From contig NZ_FYDG01000007.1 in NCBI RefSeq assembly GCF_900187365.1, forward strand, positions 1 through 64,000: 64,000 nt of DNA, in the 5' to 3' direction. Below, in pieces: positions 58,648-64,000 of this stretch. Position 1 is the first letter of the stretch; each line of letters opens with the position of its first letter. The notes beneath the pieces were generated by a model that saw only the letters and a list, made by a program, of their open reading frames with translations, ran no database searches and had not been told where the DNA came from. The position numbers and the translations under genes are program-made. The stretch comes from Rhodoblastus acidophilus (GTDB lineage: Bacteria > Pseudomonadota > Alphaproteobacteria > Rhizobiales > Beijerinckiaceae).

Positions 58648-59601
58648 ATGCGTAATCTCCCAACATTGCGTCAATTGCGCTTCCTCGTCGCCGTGGTGGA
58701 GCGCCGGCACTTCTCCGCCGCGGCCGAGGACTGTCTCGTCAGCCAATCCACCCTGAGCGCCGCGATTCAGGAGCTGGAGGATTTGTTGGGCGTGCGCCTG
58801 CTCGAACGCAGCAAGCGCAAGGTGATTCCCACCGCCATCGGCCTCGACCTCGCCGCGCGCGCCAAAAAACTGCTGCGCGACGCCGAGGAGCTGGTGGAGG
58901 CGGCGGAGGCCGCGCGCGATCCGCTGTCGGGCTCGCTGCATCTCGGGGTGATTCCGACGATCAGCCCGTTTCTCGCCCCGCGAATCATGCCGGTTTTGCG
59001 CGCGCAATTCCCCGAGCTCAAAGTGTTCTTGCGCGAGGAGCAGAGCGCGCCCTTGCTGGCGCGGCTCAAGAACGGCCAGATCGACGCGGCCATCCTCGCC
59101 TTGCCCTATCCGTGCGACGAGATGGAGACGGCGGAATTCGCCAGCGATCCGTTCCATGTCGTCGTGCCGCCGCGCCACCGGCTGGCCAACCGCGTCACGA
59201 TTCCGCCGCAGGAAATGGCCAACGAGGATCTGCTGCTGCTGGAGGACGGCCATTGCCTGCGCGAGCACGCGCTGGCGGCCTGTTCGCTGGAGGGAGCGCG
59301 GCGCAACGCCGGCTTCCAGGGCACCAGCCTGCACACGCTGGTGCAGATGGCGGCCAATGGCCTGGGGGTGACGCTGGTCCCGGAGATGGCGGTCGCCGCC
59401 GGAATCCTGCGCGGGCTGGAGCTCAAGGCGATTCCCCTCTCCGAGGCGGGCGCGGCGCGGAAAATCGCTTTGGTCTGGCGGCCGTCCTCCGGGCGAAAAA
59501 TCCTGTTTCGCCGGCTCGCCGCCGCGTTCAAGGCCGAGCTGGAGCCGGACGGCGGCGCCGTGGAGCCGTCGCCGTCGGATGGCGCCGCCGCTTATTTGTA
59601 A
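58648..59601 (+). CDS. oxyR: OxyR, peroxide-sensing LysR-type regulator
   Basis: 317 residues from the ATG at 58648. The helix-turn-helix is LRFLVAVVERRHFSAAAEDC-LVSQSTLSAAI. The redox pair C203 and C212 lies in DGHCLREHALAAC, the same 9-residue spacing as C199/C208 in E. coli OxyR. The effector domain ends near GRKILFRRL. Oxidised OxyR activates peroxide defence genes. It is divergent from ahpCF. Its last 10 bases overlap the convergent Cache-protein gene. Confidence 0.96.
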   Translation: MRNLPTLRQLRFLVAVVERRHFSAAAEDCLVSQSTLSAAIQELEDLLGVRLLERSKRKVIPTAIGLDLAARAKKLLRDAEELVEAAEAARDPLSGSLHLGVIPTISPFLAPRIMPVLRAQFPELKVFLREEQSAPLLARLKNGQIDAAILALPYPCDEMETAEFASDPFHVVVPPRHRLANRVTIPPQEMANEDLLLLEDGHCLREHALAACSLEGARRNAGFQGTSLHTLVQMAANGLGVTLVPEMAVAAGILRGLELKAIPLSEAGAARKIALVWRPSSGRKILFRRLAAAFKAELEPDGGAVEPSPSDGAAAYL

Positions 59602-60071
59602 TAACCGACGCCGCAGGCGTAATCGTCGTCCACCCGCGTCACGAAACTGGTTTTCGGGGCGGGCTTGGGGTCGGAGGGCTTGGCGAACAGATAGCTGACT
59701 TCGGTGATCTCGCCTTCCGGCTTCCGCCCGGCGGCGTAGATCTCCTGTCCGAACGCCTTGCCGGTGGCGTCCTTGAGGGTTCGGACGTCCTGGCCGAGCA
59801 GCTCCTTGGCGTTGGCATTGCCCATGGCGACGAATTTGCCGTCGGCGGCGCCGGTGCAGAACACGTAGATGTCGCCGTTCAGGAACCGGCCGCCGCCGTG
59901 ATTGAACATGTCGAACGCCTGATCGCGGTTGACCTTCACCTCGTCGATCACGTTCAGCAGCATGGCCCGGGCCTCGGCGCCGTCGGCCAGGCGCGGCGAC
60001 TGCTGGGCGAACGCCGCCGAGGCCAGCGCGAGCGCCGCGGCCGGCGCGGCGATGATGAATTTGAGCGCCAT
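59592..60071 (-). CDS. Secreted stand-alone Cache-domain protein
   Basis: 159 residues with a signal peptide (MALKFIIAAPAAALALASAA, then FAQQ). The rest is a single Cache-like (sCache_2) fold (VNRDQAFDMFNHGGGRFLNG; DIYVFCTGAADGKFVAMGNA; GKAFGQEIYAAGRKPEGEIT; SFVTRVDDDYACGVGYYK). There is no membrane segment or output domain, so it is probably a periplasmic binding protein for a small ligand. It is divergent from a Cache-domain chemoreceptor 234 bases away, suggesting that it delivers a ligand to it. That link is inference. Confidence 0.82.
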   Translation of the reverse strand: MALKFIIAAPAAALALASAAFAQQSPRLADGAEARAMLLNVIDEVKVNRDQAFDMFNHGGGRFLNGDIYVFCTGAADGKFVAMGNANAKELLGQDVRTLKDATGKAFGQEIYAAGRKPEGEITEVSYLFAKPSDPKPAPKTSFVTRVDDDYACGVGYYK

Positions 60072-60305
60072 GTCATTTCCTCCTGAACGTGCGACGTCCG
60101 CCTTGCGCGCGCGACGGCGTGGGCGGCGTCCCGCCGGGCTTCCCCAGCTTTGGTGTGAGGCTACATCAGGGGAAATCGCGCAAACACCCCACCAAAGGAG
60201 GAGCGACAGCCTTGCCGGGGCCGGGCGCCGCCGGCGCAAGCCATGGGTAAGCTTGCCTGAATAAAAAATTGCTTTGCAAGTCATAGTGAAATTGGTTGAA
60301 CGCGA

Positions 60306-62009
60306 ATGAACAAGACACGCTCTTTTCTGCAACCCACGATTAGTCAGAAGTATATGGTCATCGCGGCGCTCGCCGTGGGGGCGATCTTGCTGAGTCTTGT
60401 CGTCGCGCTCGACCGATTCTATGAGACGCTTGAGGCGCGGTCGCGGTCGGAAATCCAGCATGAGGTCGAGCAGGCCGCCTCCATGGTCCAGGGCTTCGTC
60501 GCCGAATACCAGAGCGGCGCCTTGAGCAAGGAGGAGGCGCGGCGGCGCGCGTTCAATGCGCTGCGGCCGATGCGTTTCGACACCAACGGATATATTTTCG
60601 CCGTGGGCTTCGACGGCGTGATGGCGCTGAACCCCGCCTCGCCCAATCTCGAAGGCTCCAACACCCTGAACACCAAGGACGCGAACGGCCGCGAGTTCTT
60701 CAGGGAAATGGTCGCGATCGGCAATGCCGGCCGCAGCGGGTTCGTCGATTACACATGGCCGAGGCCCGGCAGGAGCGAGGCCGTGTCCAAGGCCGCCTAT
60801 CTCATTCCGATCAAGGACTTCGACGTGATCGTGGGGTCCGGCATCTATCTCGACGACGCGGCGGCCCAGATCTGGAAGGTGATCGAACGCATCGGCCTGC
60901 TGATGATCCCGATTCTCGGCCTGTTCGTCCTGTATGTGGTCCGGGCGGGGCGCGCCTCGTCCAAGCGGCTCGGGGAAATGACCCGCGCGATGGACGATCT
61001 GGCCGGCGGCAATTTCAGCGTGGTGCTGCCGGGGCTCGACCGTCCCGACGAGATCGGCGACATGGCCCGGGCCGTCGAGGAATTCAAGATCAAGGCCGCC
61101 GACGAGGCCGCGCGCGTGGCGCAGGAGAAGGCCGCCCGCGACCAGGAGGCGGCGGCGCAGCGGCGTCAGGAGATGCTGACCCTCGCCTCGCAATTCGAAA
61201 AGGCGGTCGGCGGCATCGTCGGCTCCGTCTCCACCTCGGCGAACAAGCTCGATGTCGTCGCCAGAAGCATGGCCGCCAACGCCCATCAGGCCGAGGAGGA
61301 AGCCCAGACCGGCGCCGATGCGGCCGTGATGACCTCCAACAATGTGCAGTCGGTCGCCGCCGCCACCGAACAATTGTCCCAGTCGATCAAGGAAATAGGC
61401 CAGCAGGCCGAGCGCTCGCAGAAGATTTCGGCGGAATCGGCGACCGAGGCGGCCCGCGCCATCCAGCAGGTGGCGGATCTCAGCTCCGCCGTCGATCGCA
61501 TCGGCGGCATCGTCACCATGATCTCCAGCGTCGCGGAACAGACCAACATGCTGGCGCTGAACGCGACCATCGAAGCGGCGCGCGCCGGCGAGGCGGGCCG
61601 GGGCTTCGCCGTGGTGGCGCAGGAGGTCAAATCGCTGGCCGAACAGACCGCCAAGGCCACCGAGGAAATCGCCGCCCAGATCGCCGGGGTGCAGTCCTCG
61701 ACCAACGAAACGTCGAAGTTCATCGCCGCCATCGCCGAAACCACGCAAGAGGTGAACTCGATCGCCTGCGTGATCGCCGGCACCCTGGAGGCGCAGGATT
61801 CGGCGGCGCAGGAAATCGCGCAAAACGTGCTGCAAGCCTCGGAGCGCACCAGCCAGCTCAAAGCGGCGGTCGAGGATGTCCGCAGCGTGTCCCAGGCGTC
61901 GGGCTCCGCCGCCGAGGAGGTGCTGCAGTCCATCGCCGAACTGTCGCGCCAAACCGTCAGCTTGCGGTCGGAATGCGACCGCTTCCTCAACCACGTCCGC
62001 TCGGCGTAA
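60306..62009 (+). CDS. Methyl-accepting chemotaxis protein with periplasmic Cache domain
   Basis: 567 residues. Membrane helix 1 lies at about 15-38, then an sCache_2 domain (about 40-190; [53 protein letters not shown]). Helix 2 ([15 protein letters not shown]) is followed by HAMP and the signalling domain with the conserved tip ([40 protein letters not shown]). There is no C-terminal methyltransferase-tethering pentapeptide. A strong terminator follows. It is divergent from the secreted Cache protein gene. Confidence 0.95.
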   Translation: MNKTRSFLQPTISQKYMVIAALAVGAILLSLVVALDRFYETLEARSRSEIQHEVEQAASMVQGFVAEYQSGALSKEEARRRAFNALRPMRFDTNGYIFAVGFDGVMALNPASPNLEGSNTLNTKDANGREFFREMVAIGNAGRSGFVDYTWPRPGRSEAVSKAAYLIPIKDFDVIVGSGIYLDDAAAQIWKVIERIGLLMIPILGLFVLYVVRAGRASSKRLGEMTRAMDDLAGGNFSVVLPGLDRPDEIGDMARAVEEFKIKAADEAARVAQEKAARDQEAAAQRRQEMLTLASQFEKAVGGIVGSVSTSANKLDVVARSMAANAHQAEEEAQTGADAAVMTSNNVQSVAAATEQLSQSIKEIGQQAERSQKISAESATEAARAIQQVADLSSAVDRIGGIVTMISSVAEQTNMLALNATIEAARAGEAGRGFAVVAQEVKSLAEQTAKATEEIAAQIAGVQSSTNETSKFIAAIAETTQEVNSIACVIAGTLEAQDSAAQEIAQNVLQASERTSQLKAAVEDVRSVSQASGSAAEEVLQSIAELSRQTVSLRSECDRFLNHVRSA

Positions 62010-62341
62010 GCCGAGGGGTTTGGCGCCCGCTTGCGAAGGCAGGCCGCCGGGCCGACTGGCCCTCAGAGCCTGTCCGGCGCGTTCGTTGCGCGCGCCGGAC
62101 AGGCTCTTTTTGCGTGGGACGTCTCGGGGCAAGCGGAGCGGCGGCGCGGGGCGCTGGCGGGCAAAGTTTGACGCCTCGGTCCGGGGCGAATGACGGATGA
62201 AGGCTCGAACGGGCCATCCGAGCCTTTATCACAATGGCCGAAGCAGCATCTTCAGCGGCCGCTTCGGGGTGCTGCGGCGGTAGGACGCCCCGCGGTCGGC
62301 GCCGGGTCGGTCGACCTTTGACCGACACCCTGCACGTCTTA
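62010..62341. other. Gap between two convergent chemoreceptor genes
   Basis: No protein gene is supported. It contains the strong rightward terminator at 62066-62111 and a second inverted repeat (AAGGCTCG at 62200-62207, CGAGCCTT at 62219-62226) that may serve the leftward gene. The rest is GC-rich with no signal that I can name. Confidence 0.6.
62066..62111 (+). terminator. Strong intrinsic terminator of the Cache chemoreceptor gene
   Basis: Perfect 16-base arms (GAGCCTGTCCGGCGCG at 62066-62081 and its inverted copy at 62091-62106) around a 9-base loop, followed by TTTTT at 62107-62111. It lies about 57 bases after the stop codon. Confidence 0.93.
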
Positions 62342-64000
62342 TCAGGCGGCCCGCCCTTCGACTCTGGAACTCAGCGGCTGATCGAATTGCACGCCGGCGG
62401 ATCCATCCTTGATCCAGACAATCCTCGCCGTCGCCCTGGATTGATCCTCAAATTCGAGGGTGATGCGGTCGCCGCTGACGCCGAGATGCGACGTGGCGAC
62501 GACCTTCGCGCCGGTGTCCGAAATATCGATCAATTTCGTGTTGGCGCGGGCGCCGTTCGTGTGAATGACGACAGCCTCGGTCGAGAGCCGGCGCGTGGCT
62601 TCACGCCGATTTCTCACGTCACGGCTCAGATCGTTCAAGAAGCCTTCCACCGCATCGGCCAGCCTTTGCGTCGAACCGGCGATCAGATTGGTCGCGCTGT
62701 TCACGCGGCCTGCTTCGGTGTTGGTCTCGCCGATGACGGACGCGACATTCTCGACATCCGCCGAGGCGTGCTTTGAACTTGCGGACGCCTGCGATATCGC
62801 GCGGGCGATCTCTCCCGTTGCGTCGCTTTGCTGCGCGACCGACGCGGCCACGGAATTTGTCATCGAATCAATTTCGGCGACGGCGACGGTGATCGCCCTG
62901 ATGTCCGTGACGGCCTGCCGCGTCGCGCCCTGGATCGCCGAGATCTGCGCGGCGATGTCATCCGTCGCCTTGGCGGTGTGCCCGGCCAGCATCTTCACTT
63001 CCGACGCCACCACCGCAAACCCCTTGCCGGCGTCGCCGGCGCGCGCCGCCTCGATGGTCGCGTTCAGCGCCAGGAGATTGGTCTGTTCGGCGATCGAGCG
63101 GATCATTTCGACGATCGCGCCGACATTTTTCGAAATATCGACGAGCCCGGAGATATTTTCATCCGTCTGGCGCGCGATGTCGGTCGCCTGGCTCGCCCTT
63201 TTGCTGGCGCCCTGAATTTGCAACGAGATTTCGTTGATGGAGGCGGTGAGTTCTTCGGCTGCGACAGAAACCGTCTGGATGTTGACGGACGAGTCGGAGG
63301 AGGCGTTCCGCGCCGACCCCGCCGTCTGGTCGGCGCGCGAAGCGACGTCCGTCAAGGTCCGCGCCGTCCCTTGCATTTTGTTTGTCTCGGAACGCATCGC
63401 GGCGACGACATCGGCGATCAGGACCCGGAACTGGCTGATCAAGCTTTCCATCGCCGACTGGCGTTGCAGTTCGTGCTGGCGCTCGGATCGCGCCGCGTTT
63501 TCGAGACGCTTCCGCTCGATGGCGTTTTCCTGGAAGACGGCGATGGCGCTCACCATGGCCCCGAATTCCTTATCGTGGCTGAAGGCTTTGAGGTCGATGG
63601 CGTTATTCCCTTTGACCATGGCCGCCATGGCCGCGGTCATCGCATTGATTGGGCTGGCGACGCTGCGCCCGATGGCGAACGCCAGGGCGCCGCCGAGCAA
63701 GATGCTGATGAGGCCGCCAATCAACGAAACGGCAATGACCGTCTTCATTTCCGAATTGGTTGCGGCTTCAGAGTCCTTGGCGCCCTGCGCGTAGTCGTCG
63801 GACAGATCTTTCGCGAACTCTGCGATCTTTGGAGAATGGACGTCGGCGGCGGCGAGGATCGCCTTCGCCTCGTTTGTGTCGAGGTTGGGGTTGTGGCCCT
63901 TGATGTCCTTGAACTGATTGACCGCCGCCTTGTATTCATCCACCGCGCGCGTTAGAGCTTCAAGTTTGGCGCGGCGACGCGGATGATATGTTTTCGCGGC
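62342..64000 (-). CDS. Methyl-accepting chemotaxis protein with C-terminal PilZ domain, 5' end beyond the window
   Basis: The frame is open from the right edge to the stop at 62342, giving about 552 visible residues. The visible part has the end of a helical periplasmic domain, a membrane helix ([20 protein letters not shown]), HAMP and the signalling domain ([40 protein letters not shown]). The final 110 residues form a PilZ domain: RREATRR (the R-x-x-x-R motif), DISDTGAKV (the D-x-S-x-x-G motif) and a beta-rich end ([20 protein letters not shown]). The PilZ part should bind cyclic di-GMP. The first helix and start codon lie outside the window. Confidence 0.93.
   Translation of the reverse strand, partial: AAKTYHPRRRAKLEALTRAVDEYKAAVNQFKDIKGHNPNLDTNEAKAILAAADVHSPKIAEFAKDLSDDYAQGAKDSEAATNSEMKTVIAVSLIGGLISILLGGALAFAIGRSVASPINAMTAAMAAMVKGNNAIDLKAFSHDKEFGAMVSAIAVFQENAIERKRLENAARSERQHELQRQSAMESLISQFRVLIADVVAAMRSETNKMQGTARTLTDVASRADQTAGSARNASSDSSVNIQTVSVAAEELTASINEISLQIQGASKRASQATDIARQTDENISGLVDISKNVGAIVEMIRSIAEQTNLLALNATIEAARAGDAGKGFAVVASEVKMLAGHTAKATDDIAAQISAIQGATRQAVTDIRAITVAVAEIDSMTNSVAASVAQQSDATGEIARAISQASASSKHASADVENVASVIGETNTEAGRVNSATNLIAGSTQRLADAVEGFLNDLSRDVRNRREATRRLSTEAVVIHTNGARANTKLIDISDTGAKVVATSHLGVSGDRITLEFEDQSRATARIVWIKDGSAGVQFDQPLSSRVEGRAA

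Noticed and set aside
59592-62132. An 846-residue - strand frame covering the Cache protein and antisense to the chemoreceptor
   Set aside because: Only the last 159 residues, with a signal peptide, are real. The rest is opposite a clear chemoreceptor gene.

Overview
The window is 64 kb of GC-rich, densely coded DNA, almost certainly the chromosome of an alphaproteobacterium of the order Hyphomicrobiales (Rhizobiales). The evidence is a complete PhyR/NepR/EcfG general-stress module, a divK-pleD pair beside a DUF3572 gene, a GTTC-N7-GTTC SOS box in front of recA, and short intergenic palindromes of a type common in that order. The family or genus cannot be fixed from sequence alone. I see no rRNA, tRNA, CRISPR array, insertion sequence, prophage or conjugation gene. 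This is ordinary core chromosome with some regulatory specialities.

Layout. 1-1124: a chemoreceptor cut by the left edge. 1546-8949: a high-affinity potassium uptake operon (upstream small ORF, kdpF, A, B, C, D) with no kdpE beside kdpD. 9082-12021: a SPOUT RNA methyltransferase, a membrane HD-GYP protein, an adrenodoxin-type ferredoxin and a DUF3572 protein. 12182-13935: divK and pleD, overlapping by ATGA. 13949-16327: a fatty-acid cis/trans isomerase. 16413-24158: the general-stress island, with phyR divergent from nepR-ecfG, a three-gene kinase/regulator operon, and several small stress-type proteins. Three sites there match or nearly match the EcfG promoter on both sides of an inverted repeat or in front of small genes, and two of them are exact GGAAC-N16-CGTT matches.

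24116-38480: alpha/beta hydrolase, YcgN-type protein, class A penicillin-binding protein, a multi-PAS FixL-like kinase with its FixJ-like regulator, MurJ, a polyprenyl-phosphate-type glycosyltransferase, a YdjC-type deacetylase, the YcjX/YcjF pair and a SixA phosphatase. 38774-47375: TPR protein, Deg-type protease, hflC/hflK, uvrB and a CoxE-like VWA protein. 47445-51026: two paralogous secreted beta-barrel-type proteins lying between the VWA gene and a MoxR-type ATPase. 51133-55085: alaS and recA. 55262-59601: an amidinohydrolase-type enzyme, then ahpF-ahpC divergent from oxyR. 59592-64000: a secreted stand-alone Cache protein divergent from a Cache chemoreceptor, then a second chemoreceptor with a C-terminal PilZ domain, cut by the right edge.

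Functionally the window is about sensing and stress: potassium limitation, general stress, peroxide, DNA damage, envelope quality control, c-di-GMP and chemotaxis. No wholly new system is proven. The best leads are the divergent EcfG promoter built on one inverted repeat and the EcfG promoters of small neighbours, the multi-PAS kinase linked to a penicillin-binding protein, the PilZ-tailed chemoreceptor, and the MoxR/VWA pair split by twin porin-like genes.
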